The notes: a model not told the origin generated them from the sequence alone. Shown: positions 27,295-35,868, numbered from the stretch's first letter. The stretch: 64,000 bases of DNA from AV40 sp038230255 (GCA_038230255.1 JBBRNP010000001.1:310001-374000), one strand, 5' to 3'. Translations and numbers: made by a program.

Positions 27295-27909
27295 ATGAAA
27301 ACCAAACTACTTCTCACCGCAGTCGCCGCATCTGTCGCTGGCGCGCTTTATGCCGCCGATGTTCCACCGGTCGGCAGCGCCGCGCCCGAATTCTCAACCC
27401 CCGACGCCAACGGCAAAACGCAATCCCTTTCCCAATACAAAGGCAAATACGTCGTGCTCGAATGGTTTAATCCGGACTGCCCGTTCGTGAAGAAACATTA
27501 CGGCGGCGGCAACATGCAAAAGCTGCAAGAAGACTACACCGGCAAAGGTGTTGTCTGGCTGACGATCGATTCCAACGCGCCTGGCACTGAAGGCAACCTG
27601 ACTGCGGATCAGGCCCAGAAGGTTATGAACTCGTGGAAAACAAAGATGACCGCGCTCCTGATCGATCCTGAAAGTAAAGTCGCCAAACTTTACGGGGCCA
27701 AAAACACGCCCCACATGGTCGTGATCAATCCGGAAGGCAAAATCGTTTATGAAGGCGCAATCGACAGCAAAGCCTCGCCCAATCCGGCCGACATCCCGAG
27801 CTCGACCAATTACGTGAAATCCGCGCTCGACGAATCACTCGCGGGCAAACCCGTCTCCAACGCGCAAACGAAGCCGTACGGCTGCTCGGTCAAATACAAA
27901 TCCTCTTAA
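27295..27909 (+). CDS. Secreted redoxin (TlpA/AhpC-like), single-Cys active site
   Basis: 204 residues. Signal peptide MKTKLLLTAVAASVAGALYA. Redoxin domain: VGSAAPEFSTPDANGKTQSLSQYKGKYVVLEWFNPDCPFVKKHY, with Cys62 in CPFV (the second Cys of a CxxC is Val). VWLTIDSNAPG and the cis-Pro loop KNTPHMVVINPEGKIVYEG follow. A further Cys lies near the end (YGCSV). Immediately downstream of dsbD, it is probably the periplasmic peroxidase or reductase kept reduced by DsbD. Confidence 0.85.
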   Translation: MKTKLLLTAVAASVAGALYAADVPPVGSAAPEFSTPDANGKTQSLSQYKGKYVVLEWFNPDCPFVKKHYGGGNMQKLQEDYTGKGVVWLTIDSNAPGTEGNLTADQAQKVMNSWKTKMTALLIDPESKVAKLYGAKNTPHMVVINPEGKIVYEGAIDSKASPNPADIPSSTNYVKSALDESLAGKPVSNAQTKPYGCSVKYKSS

Positions 27910-27915
27910 GGTGCT

Positions 27916-27938
27916 GTAGTGGCCGCTGTCTCAGCGGC
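27916..27938 (+). repeat. REP-like hairpin unit
   Basis: GTAG at 27916, then the perfect stem GCCGCTG-TCT-CAGCGGC (27922-27938). It lies 7 bases after the redoxin stop and has the same architecture as the other GTAG-hairpin units. Confidence 0.55.
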
Positions 27939-28010
27939 AACCTGTAACGGGCGGCCTATTCGTCACGCCGTAGCGTCGGCAAAGGCGGATGACCGTCGGA
28001 AAATGATTTC

Positions 28011-28046
28011 AAAGCGGCGGTCGTCTTCGATCGCCGCTTTGTTTGT
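28011..28046 (+). terminator. Probable intrinsic terminator of dsbD-redoxin
   Basis: AAAGCGGCG (28011-28019) pairs with CGCCGCTTT (28032-28040), then GTTTGT. The weak T-tail lowers certainty. Confidence 0.5.
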
Positions 28047-28104
28047 ATACTCGCAACGATTCGACATCGAGTTGCGTGATTCAAGCCAGAGCGCAGTTTT
28101 GTTT

Positions 28105-28668
28105 ATGCGAATGACGTTAATTATCGCTGCCTCTGTGATTTGTTTCCTTTCCGCATTTTCACAACAACGGAAAGATTATCCGCGTGACCTATTCAACACG
28201 AGCTCGGCGGTCAGCGGGACAACGCCATTTCCGAGTTACGATTCGTCCCGGCTCGGCGAACTCTATCGCAAGCGGCACGAGATTGAGCTTCAAATGTTCG
28301 ACATCATCAATGAAGGAGCCTTGCGCCACGACCCGCAGCTAAGAAGAGACATTGATCTTTATGGAAAGGATCTTGGCCACATCCCTTTACTGGCAGTCGC
28401 ACATTACAAGTATGTGTTCGGAGATAAGTCTCAGCTCGATTGGCTTCTGGCCGAGGACAAGAGAAGTGGTCTTGGCAGAGATAGTCTCATCCTCATCGTC
28501 TTTGGTTACATGGACGAGTGGGACAAGACGATTCGCTGGTTCAAACAAGACGCTGAAGGCGCGGACGGAGCAGCTAGCGAAGTCTTGCACGAGGCAATTG
28601 AGATTCGGAAACGAATCTACGGAGCGGAACGATTCGAGAAAGCCTGGAAGGCCGCAAAAATAAGGTGA
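28105..28668 (+). CDS. Secreted protein of unknown function
   Basis: 187 residues from the ATG at 28105. A signal peptide (MTLIIAASVICFLSAFS) precedes about 165 mature residues with no known motif. Helical, charged segments such as RLGELYRKRHEIELQMFDIINEGAL, LLAVAHYKYVFGDKSQLDWLLAEDKR and ESLIL-like spans resemble a small helical repeat fold. It was not recognised. The 170 bases before it hold a REP hairpin and a terminator. Confidence 0.5.
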   Translation: MRMTLIIAASVICFLSAFSQQRKDYPRDLFNTSSAVSGTTPFPSYDSSRLGELYRKRHEIELQMFDIINEGALRHDPQLRRDIDLYGKDLGHIPLLAVAHYKYVFGDKSQLDWLLAEDKRSGLGRDSLILIVFGYMDEWDKTIRWFKQDAEGADGAASEVLHEAIEIRKRIYGAERFEKAWKAAKIR

Positions 28669-28698
28669 ACTAAATCAAGCGCCGAGCGCGCAACTTGG

Positions 28699-29493
28699 TC
28701 ATCGCTTCGCCCCGAATCGCCACGCGAGTCGCAAGATCGACATCGGTGTGATCCGGACGAGGAACATCCCGAGTTTCATAACGAGACCGGGAATAACGAG
28801 CGGGCGATCGGCCTCGACTGCGGCAAGCGCGTCGCGCACCACTTGTTCTACCGGAACATAAACAAATTCCGCCCCGGTTTGCGGTTGCTCGCCGGGTCGT
28901 TTCGCGGCGTCCCCAAACTCGGTGTGCACCGGTCCGGGGCAAAGTGCAGTCACAATCACGCCGCTGCCGCCCGATTCCGCGCGGAGCGATTCTGAAAAGC
29001 TGTTCACGTAGGCCTTGGTGGCGGCGTAAACGTTGAATTCCGGAATCGGAAGAAAGCCGGCCGATGAGCTGACATTCAAAATCGCACCGCGCTTTTGCGA
29101 AATCATTTGCGGCAACAGCGCGCGAGTAAGCTTCGTCAGCGCGACCACGTTCACTTGCAGCATTTCATCATTACGTTGCGGCGGAGAAGTCGCGAACGGC
29201 CCGGAATCGCCGATGCCGGCGTTGTTGATCAAGAAGTCGATCGCGATCTTGTTTTGGTCGAGCCAGTGAACGAGTTCGTCGATCTTCGATTTATCGCGAA
29301 GATCGACAACGCACACGTGAACGTTGAGTTGGGGATTGCGATTTCGCAATTCATCACGCAGCTCGTTTAGCTTTGGCTCACGACGCGCCACCAGAACGAG
29401 CGTTCGCGCTCGCAACGCCAGTTGTCGCGCAAATTCCCGTCCGATTCCGGCCGAAGCGCCGGTGATTAGAGCGACGCAGCCATCAATTTTCAT
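28699..29493 (-). CDS. Short-chain dehydrogenase/reductase
   Basis: 264 residues from the ATG at 29493. Classical SDR: TGASAGIGREFA (NADP-binding; Arg in LVARREPKL suggests NADPH), NNAGIG, the catalytic Ser in NVSSSAGF, and YAATKAYVNSFSESLRAE (Tyr-x3-Lys). CPGPVHTEF is intact. The C-terminus after about 225 is hydrophobic (LVMKLGMFLVRITPMSILRLAWRFG), suggesting membrane association, as in the DltE/YdfG-like ketoacyl or 17-beta-HSD-like branch. An exact AAGATCGACATC copy encodes MSIL near the end. A class B repeat lies just upstream. Confidence 0.85.
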   Translation of the reverse strand: MKIDGCVALITGASAGIGREFARQLALRARTLVLVARREPKLNELRDELRNRNPQLNVHVCVVDLRDKSKIDELVHWLDQNKIAIDFLINNAGIGDSGPFATSPPQRNDEMLQVNVVALTKLTRALLPQMISQKRGAILNVSSSAGFLPIPEFNVYAATKAYVNSFSESLRAESGGSGVIVTALCPGPVHTEFGDAAKRPGEQPQTGAEFVYVPVEQVVRDALAAVEADRPLVIPGLVMKLGMFLVRITPMSILRLAWRFGAKR

Positions 29494-29498
29494 ATAAT

Positions 29499-29578
29499 TG
29501 TCATCTCGACCGAAGTGGAGAGATCGTCTAGATATTTCTAAAACAGTAAGAGATGTCTCGACTTCGCTCGACATGACA
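29499..29578. repeat. Palindromic dispersed repeat, class B copy 1
   Basis: 80 bases, TGTCATCTCGAC ... GAGATGTCTCGACTTCGCTCGACATGACA. It shares the TGTCAT/ATGACA ends with class A, but its right half carries TCTCGAC...CTCGACATGACA and its centre CTAGATATTTCT. Lies between the SDR start and the M23 peptidase stop. Confidence 0.8.
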
Positions 29579-29582
29579 AAGA

Positions 29583-30278
29583 TTAGCGGTGTTGCTCAAT
29601 GAACTTTGTCGGATCGAGCCAGCCGCGCGTGTCTTCGCGGTAACCCGGGCCGATAAACGGCGTGATGAATTCGCGCATTTCAAAATGGAGATGGGCGAAG
29701 TAACGGCCGTTGGCGGTGCCAACAGTCGCGATTTGCTGGCCGCGTTTCACGACCTCGCCCGGACGCACCAGCATGTCTTGCACGTGCCCATAATACGATT
29801 CCACATACTTCCGGTCGCCATTGATTGGCTCGTCTCCCGACTCGCCAACTCTCGCGGGCTTTCCCGTCGACGTCGCTCGGCTCCCGCCGGCTCCGTTTTC
29901 GAGATAGGCGTGAAGCAAAATGACAATGTTGCCCCAGCCAGGCCCGCCATCACGCGCCAGCAGAACGCGGCCGTCGGCGATGGCGTAAATCGGATCGCCC
30001 AGATCGCTGTTCTCGCCGCCGATCCCGTTTAAGTCGTCGCCGAGATGTTTGTTCTCGCTAAAATGCTGGGCGTTATATGCCATTGCGCCGTTCTCGTTCC
30101 CCAGCGGAAAATCAAAATGCGTAGCCGTCGGGATCGAAGCGAGTCCCAACGGAGAGGGAACCCGAAACGCAGGGTCGATTTGCTTCGGCCGAATCAGCTC
30201 CGGTCCGAGTTTCCAGGCGAGTGTTGCGATAAACGAAATGACAAACACGAGCACACTCAGCCAAATTGCGCGTTTCAT
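29583..30278 (-). CDS. M23-family (LytM) metallopeptidase
   Basis: 231 residues. N-terminal signal anchor (ILSVLVFVISFIATLAW-like, about 5-22). The M23 domain follows with HLGDDLNGIGG (zinc ligands HxxxD), GRVLLARDGGPGWGNIVILLH and the second ligand pair in YFAHLHFEMRE (HxH). An insert of about 35 residues (SRATSTGKPARVGESGDEPINGD...) sits between the strands. The metal site is complete, so it is an active peptidoglycan endopeptidase candidate in the periplasm. Confidence 0.85.
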   Translation of the reverse strand: MKRAIWLSVLVFVISFIATLAWKLGPELIRPKQIDPAFRVPSPLGLASIPTATHFDFPLGNENGAMAYNAQHFSENKHLGDDLNGIGGENSDLGDPIYAIADGRVLLARDGGPGWGNIVILLHAYLENGAGGSRATSTGKPARVGESGDEPINGDRKYVESYYGHVQDMLVRPGEVVKRGQQIATVGTANGRYFAHLHFEMREFITPFIGPGYREDTRGWLDPTKFIEQHR

Positions 30279-30279
30279 T

Positions 30280-30366
30280 TAACCACAAAGATCACGAAGA
30301 ACACAGAGCATGAAAGCAAAGATCGAGAATTTTCTTCGTGCACTTCGCGTCCTTCGTGGTTGATCT
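30280..30366. repeat. Imperfect long hairpin, ACCACxAAG/CTTCGTGGT type
   Basis: ACCACAAAGATCACGAAGAACAC near 30280 is answered by GTGCACTTCGCGTCCTTCGTGGT ending near 30361, a periodic imperfect palindrome that fills the gap between the divergent M23 and epimerase genes. Similar in style to the repeats at 61447 and 63605. Confidence 0.55.
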
Positions 30367-30375
30367 TCTGATCGG

Positions 30376-31329
30376 ATGAAGATTCTCGTGACCGGCGGCG
30401 CAGGATTCATCGGCTCCCATCTGGTCGAAAAACTACTCGCGGACAGACATGACGTCACAATCATCGATGACTTCAACGATTTTTACGATCCGCAAGTCAA
30501 GCGCGCGAACATTTCGGCGGTCGCAAAACAGATCGCCGTGCACGATATCGATCTTCGCGATGGCGACACAGTCGCGGCTTTGTTTCGAAAAGAAAAATTC
30601 GACGTGATCGCGCATTTGGCCGCGCGCGCCGGAGTTCGTCCATCAATTCAGCAGCCAAAGCTGTACTACGACACGAATGTCGCAGGCACGCTGCATTTGT
30701 TGGAAGGGGCGCGGACGGGCGGAATCGAACGGGTCATCTTCGCGTCGAGCTCGTCGGTTTACGGCGCGGCGAAGAAAGTTCCGTTCTCGGAAGAAGAACC
30801 TCTAACTCAAACCTTGAGCCCGTACGCGGCGACAAAAATCGGCGGCGAATTTCTCTGCTCGACCTATTCGCATCTCAACAAAATGCGGATTGTCGCGCTC
30901 CGCTACTTCACCGTTTACGGCGCGCGGCAACGGCCCGACCTAGCCATTCATCAGTTCACTCGGAAGATTAATGCCGGCGAACCAATTGATCAGTTCGGCG
31001 ACGGCACCACGCGCCGCGATTACACTTACATCGACGACATTATTCAGGGAACGATGGCTGCGCTCAAATACGAGGGACCAATGTTTGATGTTTTCAATCT
31101 GGGCGAGAGCGAAACGATTCAATTGAAGGATCTGATTGCGGCGATCGAGAACGCCCTGGGCAAGAAAGCAAAGATCAATCGATTGCCGGAACAGCCGGGC
31201 GATATGCCGCTGACCTGTGCCGACATTTCCAAATCGCGGAAACTTCTTGGTTACAATCCGAAAACGAAATTCGAGGATGGCTTGCCGCGCTTTGTTGATT
31301 GGTTTCTGAAATCGCGCGGCACGAAATAA
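30376..31329 (+). CDS. NAD-dependent nucleotide-sugar epimerase (UDP-glucuronate/glucose 4-epimerase-like)
   Basis: 317 residues of the extended SDR fold. Gly motif TGGAGFIGSHL at residues about 6-16, DDFNDFYDPQVKRANI, AHLAARAGVRPSIQQP, SSSSVYGAAKK with the catalytic Ser, and YAATKIGGEFLCSTY with Tyr and Lys. RYFTVYGARQRPDLAIHQF and DGTTRRDYTYIDDI are typical of UDP-glucuronate 4-epimerases. It makes an activated sugar for polysaccharide or envelope glycans. Neighbour to a sulfotransferase, so sulfated glycan synthesis is possible, but that is inference. Confidence 0.85.
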   Translation: MKILVTGGAGFIGSHLVEKLLADRHDVTIIDDFNDFYDPQVKRANISAVAKQIAVHDIDLRDGDTVAALFRKEKFDVIAHLAARAGVRPSIQQPKLYYDTNVAGTLHLLEGARTGGIERVIFASSSSVYGAAKKVPFSEEEPLTQTLSPYAATKIGGEFLCSTYSHLNKMRIVALRYFTVYGARQRPDLAIHQFTRKINAGEPIDQFGDGTTRRDYTYIDDIIQGTMAALKYEGPMFDVFNLGESETIQLKDLIAAIENALGKKAKINRLPEQPGDMPLTCADISKSRKLLGYNPKTKFEDGLPRFVDWFLKSRGTK

Positions 31330-31335
31330 CAGTGC

Positions 31336-31446
31336 TGTCATCCCGAACGAATGTGAGGGATCTCCCAAAAGTAGATTGATCACGCTAGTTAGATTGTGTG
31401 ACGTATACTCCGACTGTGAGATCCCTCGCTTGCGCTCGGGATGACA
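31336..31446. repeat. Palindromic dispersed repeat, class A copy 3
   Basis: 111 bases from TGTCATCCCGAACG to CGCTCGGGATGACA, with an inner TGATCACGCTAGTTAG segment. Placed 6 bases after the epimerase stop. Confidence 0.85.
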
Positions 31447-31484
31447 ACGCTGCGCGATTGAAGAAGGGCGGATGAGATCGCAAA

Positions 31485-32501
31485 GTGACACTGCCGATGC
31501 AAAATCTTCCGTTTGATCAGCGCGCGTGTTTCATCGCCGGCCAGGCGAAATCGGGGACGACGCTGCTGGCGGCGTTGCTCGACAGCCATCCCGAGCTGCT
31601 GGTGTTGCCGCAAGAAACCGCCTACTTCCCAACTGTTCTGACGAAGCATCGGGATGCCGGCCGGCGGGCCCAGTTTGATTATTTAACGAAGGAATCTTTT
31701 TCGCGCGTGCTATTCGGGGGCGAGCCGAAATGGCGTGAACACGAATATACAAATTTTCCGCAGCAAAAATTTCTCCAAACATTCGAGCGCGCTGTTTTTG
31801 ATCCGGCGAATACCGAACGGGATTTGCTCGCGCTCATGGCCGAATCTTACGCCGCGACACTTGGGCTCCCGATCCACCGCATCAAACGTTGGATCGAGAA
31901 GACGCCGGCGAACCGAAATCATGTCGACGAAATCTTCGCCCGGTTTCCGAGCGCAACGTTGTTGGTCACATTGCGCGACCCTCGCGCGATCCTTGCGACG
32001 CAAATCGCACTGGAAAAAACGCGCCAGACAAAGCGCTTCTCGGTGTATTACGTGATCGCGCATTGGCGGGTGGCCGCGAAACTAGCTAGACGCGTTCGAA
32101 GCGGAGACGTTCCAGGATTGTTCGTGCAGTTTGAACAACTGCTAAGCGAACCATCGACCGTGATGAAAAACGTGTGCGACTATCTCGAAATCCAATTCAA
32201 TCCCGAAGTTGTCTTGAAGCCCACCAAGATTGGTCAACCCTGGGGCGGGAATTCGGCCGCGCAGGTCGCGTTTTCTCAAGTGACCGCAGAACCGGCGTCG
32301 CGCTGGGAACGGGAGTTGTCCGAAGATGAGATCGGCTGGGTCGAGTGGCATTGCCGCCATCTGATGCCGGAGTTTGGATATCAGCCGCGGTTAGGTGATC
32401 GCGCGTGGCGGCATTTCACAAAGCCGATTCGCACGGAGCGGACACGCGAATATCTAAAGTCGCGCGTCTACTCCATTCGCGATGCCTGGATTGGCCGCTA
32501 G
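31485..32501 (+). CDS. PAPS-dependent sulfotransferase
   Basis: 338 residues (GTG at 31485; ATG at 31497 is an equal candidate). The 5'-phosphosulfate loop is AGQAKSGTTLLAALLDSHPEL (Lys-Ser-Gly-Thr-Thr) and the 3'-phosphate motif is LRDPRAILATQIALEK. IKRWIEKTPANRNHVDEIFARFP is characteristic of the sulfotransferase-3 family. It transfers sulfate from PAPS to a carbohydrate or other acceptor in the cytoplasm. The downstream 327 bases contain no gene. The adjacent epimerase suggests a glycan acceptor. Confidence 0.85.
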   Translation: MTLPMQNLPFDQRACFIAGQAKSGTTLLAALLDSHPELLVLPQETAYFPTVLTKHRDAGRRAQFDYLTKESFSRVLFGGEPKWREHEYTNFPQQKFLQTFERAVFDPANTERDLLALMAESYAATLGLPIHRIKRWIEKTPANRNHVDEIFARFPSATLLVTLRDPRAILATQIALEKTRQTKRFSVYYVIAHWRVAAKLARRVRSGDVPGLFVQFEQLLSEPSTVMKNVCDYLEIQFNPEVVLKPTKIGQPWGGNSAAQVAFSQVTAEPASRWERELSEDEIGWVEWHCRHLMPEFGYQPRLGDRAWRHFTKPIRTERTREYLKSRVYSIRDAWIGR

Positions 32502-32828
32502 GTCGAGATTTTGTTCCCCTTGCAATCACTAGGGGAGCGGGCGATAATCGGCTGGTAGATGTCGGGAATCTAACTCGATCCTCCAAGCATCCGTTTTTAA
32601 GCGAAGCTAAAAGTATGAAGCGAGGTTTCTCATCTTCGCGATTTGATTGGCTGACCGTGGCGGCGTGCATCTCGAGACGATTCTATTTCCGGTATCACGA
32701 GGCGGAGTTTCCAACGGCGTTGCAGATTGATTGCAATTTGTGGACCTTTCGGGGTTCGCGCGCCGCGGACCGTGCATCATTGGATGCGCTCCGCCCATTA
32801 AACAATTGGGTCAATACTGAGGATCATC
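32502..32828 (+). other. Gene-free leader before the RRM gene
   Basis: 327 bases without a supported gene. The frame running through it has no family features. The only clear element is GAGG about 8 bases before the RRM ATG (near 32819). A long structured 5' leader for the RNA-binding protein is possible, but no defined motif is seen. Confidence 0.4.
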
Positions 32829-33365
32829 ATGAACTCTTATCAACAGGGGGGGCGCCAGCGCCAAGGGCGCGGTCGGTCTCGACGAAGGGGCGGTCGCGGG
32901 CGTTTTCAAGAACAACGCCCGTCGGCTCCGAAGCAAAAAACATTCTGGCAACGAATCGTCGCATTTTTTGGATACGCCGGCGATACACGAAAACCAGTCA
33001 CACAATCGCGCAACGGTCAGCAGCAGCCGCAGCAGTACCAGCGGCCGCAGGAGCAATCCAGGCCGGCGCGTAAGCCCGAAGCAGTCGAAGTTACTTCGCC
33101 GCGTCTTTACGTCGGCAACTTGTCCTTCGACGCAACCGAGAGCGATCTCTTCGAGCTTTTCAATGGCGTCGGCCATGTCCAAAACGCCGAAGTTGTGACC
33201 TATCGTCACAACCAGCGCTCGAAAGGTTTCGCCTTCGTGTCGATGCAAACGATCGAGGAAGCCAAGCGCGCGGTCGACGAACTGCACGACAAGGAATTCC
33301 TCGGCCGCAAGCTCGTGGTCAGCGGCGCGAAATCGAGCGAGCACTCGCACGAATCGCACGAATAA
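32829..33365 (+). CDS. RRM-domain RNA-binding protein
   Basis: 178 residues. N-terminal about 30 residues are Arg/Gly/Gln-rich (RQRQGRGRSRRRGGRGRF), then a Gln/Pro-rich stretch to about 90. A single RNA-recognition motif spans about 92-165, with RNP2 LYVGNL and RNP1 KGFAFVSM. The tail is Ser/His/Glu. Most bacterial RRM proteins have the RG-rich part after the RRM; here it comes first. Followed by a strong terminator, so monocistronic. Probable role is RNA chaperone or cold response, by family analogy only. Confidence 0.9.
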   Translation: MNSYQQGGRQRQGRGRSRRRGGRGRFQEQRPSAPKQKTFWQRIVAFFGYAGDTRKPVTQSRNGQQQPQQYQRPQEQSRPARKPEAVEVTSPRLYVGNLSFDATESDLFELFNGVGHVQNAEVVTYRHNQRSKGFAFVSMQTIEEAKRAVDELHDKEFLGRKLVVSGAKSSEHSHESHE

Positions 33366-33385
33366 TCGCAGCAAGTGATTTTAGT

Positions 33386-33428
33386 CGGGAGACGTGGCGC
33401 TGATTGAAGCGCGCGTCTCCCGTTTTTT
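33386..33428 (+). terminator. Intrinsic terminator of the RRM gene
   Basis: CGGGAGACG (33386-33394) pairs with CGTCTCCCG (33414-33422), with an inner GCGC/GCGC extension, followed by TTTTTT (33423-33428). Confidence 0.9.
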
Positions 33429-33454
33429 CTTAGACCGTCAGCACGGCCTTTATT

Positions 33455-33566
33455 TGTCATTCCGAGCGAAATCGAGGAATCTCTAACCATTTCCGAATAA
33501 TGGCGCTTGCGATGCGTCGCTTGCTCAGAAATATCTAGAGATGTCTCGACGTTGCTCGACATGACA
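33455..33566. repeat. Palindromic dispersed repeat, class B copy 2
   Basis: 112 bases from TGTCATTCCGAGCG to CTCGACATGACA, containing AAATATCTAGAGATGTCTCGAC. Its right end supplies the ATG at 33561 that I take as the miaA start, or lies six codons of overlap before the second ATG at 33570. Confidence 0.8.
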
Positions 33567-34478
33567 GACATGTGCGGCGTTTTCTTCGTTGTCGGTCCAA
33601 CGGCTACGGGCAAATCGGAGATCGCAGCCGACGTTGCGTCAGAGCTCGGCGCTGAGATCGTCAGCGCGGACGCCTTCCAAATCTATCGCGGGCTGGATCT
33701 CCTGACGGCAAAACCAGACGCGGCAACTTTGGCGAAAGCGCCGCATCATCTTTTCGGAACGATGTCGATCCTGGATGAGATGAGCGTGGCGAAATTCCGC
33801 GAGTGCGCTTTAGGTGCGATCTCGGAAATTCATTCGCGCGGCAAGCTCGCGATCGTCGTGGGCGGAAGCGGGCTTTACATCAAAGCATTGACGCATGGAT
33901 TATCGAGCGCGCCGGCGGCGGATCCTGATCTGCGCGCGCGACTCAACGAGTTAAGCCTTCATGATCTGCAAAAGAAGTTGCTCGGGCTTGATCCGGAAGC
34001 CGCAGGCAAGATAGATCTAAAAAATCGTCGTCGACTGGTTCGCGCGATCGAAGTTTGTTTGCTGAGCGAGCAGAAAATCTCGGGGCAGCGAAAAGAATGG
34101 GAAAGCGACGTTGGCAGCAACGGAGTTTTCGTCTTTCGCGGACGTGACGAGATTTACGATCGGATTAATCGCCGGGTGGAAGCGATGTTTGAGAATGGCG
34201 TGATCGAAGAAGTGCGCAACGCCGGCGCGATGAGCGCAACGGCATCGAAAATGATCGGCTTGCGCGAGATTCGCGAGTTGCTCGACGGGAAGATGTCGAT
34301 CTTGCAATCCGTGGCCGGGATTCAACAAGCGACTCGGCGATACGCCAAAAGGCAGTTGACCTGGTTTCGGCGGCAAACTAATTTTCAACCGCTGAATTTA
34401 ACGCTTCTTACGCACGTCGAAGCTGTGGAATGGATTTCGCAACGAGCGCGCCTGGCTCTTGCGCAAGGGAATGTTTGA
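33561..34478 (+). CDS. miaA: tRNA dimethylallyltransferase
   Basis: About 305 residues. Adds the isopentenyl group to A37 of tRNAs reading UNN codons. P-loop FVVGPTATGKSEIAADVA near the N-terminus, EIVSADAFQIYRGLDLLTAKP (the usual DSxQ reads DAFQ here), GGSGLYIKALTHGL, and KNRRRLVRAIEV. Either ATG 33561 (inside a class B repeat) or 33570 starts the protein. The 3' end overlaps hflX by 8 bases, giving a coupled miaA-hflX pair as in many bacteria. An exact AAGATCGACATC copy (antisense) encodes KMSILQ. Confidence 0.95.
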   Translation: MTDMCGVFFVVGPTATGKSEIAADVASELGAEIVSADAFQIYRGLDLLTAKPDAATLAKAPHHLFGTMSILDEMSVAKFRECALGAISEIHSRGKLAIVVGGSGLYIKALTHGLSSAPAADPDLRARLNELSLHDLQKKLLGLDPEAAGKIDLKNRRRLVRAIEVCLLSEQKISGQRKEWESDVGSNGVFVFRGRDEIYDRINRRVEAMFENGVIEEVRNAGAMSATASKMIGLREIRELLDGKMSILQSVAGIQQATRRYAKRQLTWFRRQTNFQPLNLTLLTHVEAVEWISQRARLALAQGNV

Positions 34479-35745
34479 AACACGTCCAAAAAAGAATCAC
34501 GAGCGCGCTCTCCTAATCGGTCTCGAAAAACAAGGCGTTTCGAAGTGGGATCTGCAGGATTCGCTCGAAGAATTGGCCGAGCTGGCCAGTTCAGCCGGCG
34601 CCGAAGTCGTCGATACCGTTACTCAAAAACTGCAGAAGCCGACTGCGCCGTACTACATCGGAAAAGGCAAGGCCGAGGAGATCAAACATTCATTCCAAGA
34701 CCGGGAAGTAACCTCGGTGATTTTCGATGACGAACTTTCACCGGCGCAGGGACGCAATCTGGAAAACTTGCTTTCGCGCAAAGTAATAGATCGCACCCAG
34801 CTGATTCTCGACATTTTTGCCCAGCGCGCGCGCAGCCGTGAAGGCCGTTTGCAGATTGAGCTGGCGCAATTGCAATACCTATTGCCGCGATTAACGCGAA
34901 TGTGGGATCACCTGTCGCGACAAACGGGCGGCATCGGCACCAGAGGTCCGGGTGAAACGCAATTGGAAGTGGATCGTCGTCGCGTTCAGGAACGGATTGC
35001 GCGACTTGAGCGCGAGCTGGAGGCCGTCCGCAAAACGCGTGCGGTCCAGCGCCAAGGTCGCAAGCGGCATCAATGGCCGGTCGCGGCCGTGGTCGGTTAC
35101 ACAAACGCGGGCAAATCGACGCTGTTGAATTTGCTCACCGGCGCCGACGTCGTGGCCGAGAACAGACTTTTCGCCACGCTCGATCCAACAACGCGCAGTT
35201 TCGTTTTGCCTAACAAACAGCGGGTGCTGCTCACCGACACGGTAGGGTTTCTACGAAAATTGCCGCACACATTGATCGAATCGTTCAAAGCGACACTCGA
35301 AGAAGTGAGCGAAGCCGATCTGCTCATTCACATTGTCGATCTGAGTCATCCGCGCGTGGACGATCAGATCGAAGCGGTCGAGGGCGTGATTAAGGAACTC
35401 AACGCGTTCGGAAAGCAGACAGTGATCGTCTTCAACAAGATCGACAATCTGACGAATCGCGAACTGGCCGAGACTTACACGAAACGATTTCCGGGAAGTG
35501 TAGCGATCTCCGCGCGGACTGGCGAAGGCGTGAACAGCCTGGTGCTGGCATTGCAAGATGCGCTGAGCGCGTGGCGATTGCGTTCACGTTTCAGGATTCC
35601 CGCGAGCGAATCGGCGCTGATTGCTGAGATTCATCGGGTCGGTCACGTGCTTGAGCTGCATTACGAAGGTGAAGGTGCTCTGATCGTCGCCCACATTCCG
35701 CCTGAGCTCGCGCAGAAACTTGAGCGGTTCGCGGAGCAGGCTTGA
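34471..35745 (+). CDS. hflX: GTPase HflX
   Basis: 424 residues from the ATG at 34471, which has AAGGGA in front and overlaps miaA; a TTG 12 bases earlier is less likely. The N-terminal HflX domain (YYIGKGKAEEIK, VIFDDELSPAQGRNLE, QLILDIFAQRARSREGRLQIELAQLQYLLPRL) is followed by the GTPase domain: GYTNAGKSTLLN (G1), the G2 Thr in TTRS, DTVGFLRKLP (G3) and NKID (G4). A ribosome-associated GTPase that rescues stalled or heat-damaged ribosomes. C-terminal beta extension present. Confidence 0.95.
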   Translation: MFETRPKKNHERALLIGLEKQGVSKWDLQDSLEELAELASSAGAEVVDTVTQKLQKPTAPYYIGKGKAEEIKHSFQDREVTSVIFDDELSPAQGRNLENLLSRKVIDRTQLILDIFAQRARSREGRLQIELAQLQYLLPRLTRMWDHLSRQTGGIGTRGPGETQLEVDRRRVQERIARLERELEAVRKTRAVQRQGRKRHQWPVAAVVGYTNAGKSTLLNLLTGADVVAENRLFATLDPTTRSFVLPNKQRVLLTDTVGFLRKLPHTLIESFKATLEEVSEADLLIHIVDLSHPRVDDQIEAVEGVIKELNAFGKQTVIVFNKIDNLTNRELAETYTKRFPGSVAISARTGEGVNSLVLALQDALSAWRLRSRFRIPASESALIAEIHRVGHVLELHYEGEGALIVAHIPPELAQKLERFAEQA

Positions 35746-35747
35746 TC

Positions 35748-35857
35748 TGTCATCCCGAGCGGAGCGAGGGATCTCACATTCGAAGCGTGGAGCACGCAAG
35801 CGTCCTTAGTGTGATCAATCGGCTTGTGAGAGATCCTTCACTTCGTTCAGGATGACA
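35748..35857. repeat. Palindromic dispersed repeat, class A copy 4
   Basis: 110 bases from TGTCATCCCGAGCGGAGCG to TTCAGGATGACA, with GTGTGATCAATCGG near the centre. It starts 3 bases after the hflX stop and ends 11 bases before nth. Confidence 0.85.
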
Positions 35858-35868
35858 GCGCAAAGTAA

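Noticed and set aside
32405..33073. 222-residue frame spanning the sulfotransferase-RRM gap
   Set aside because: Overlaps two real genes in another frame and shows no motif; the gap is better read as untranslated leader.
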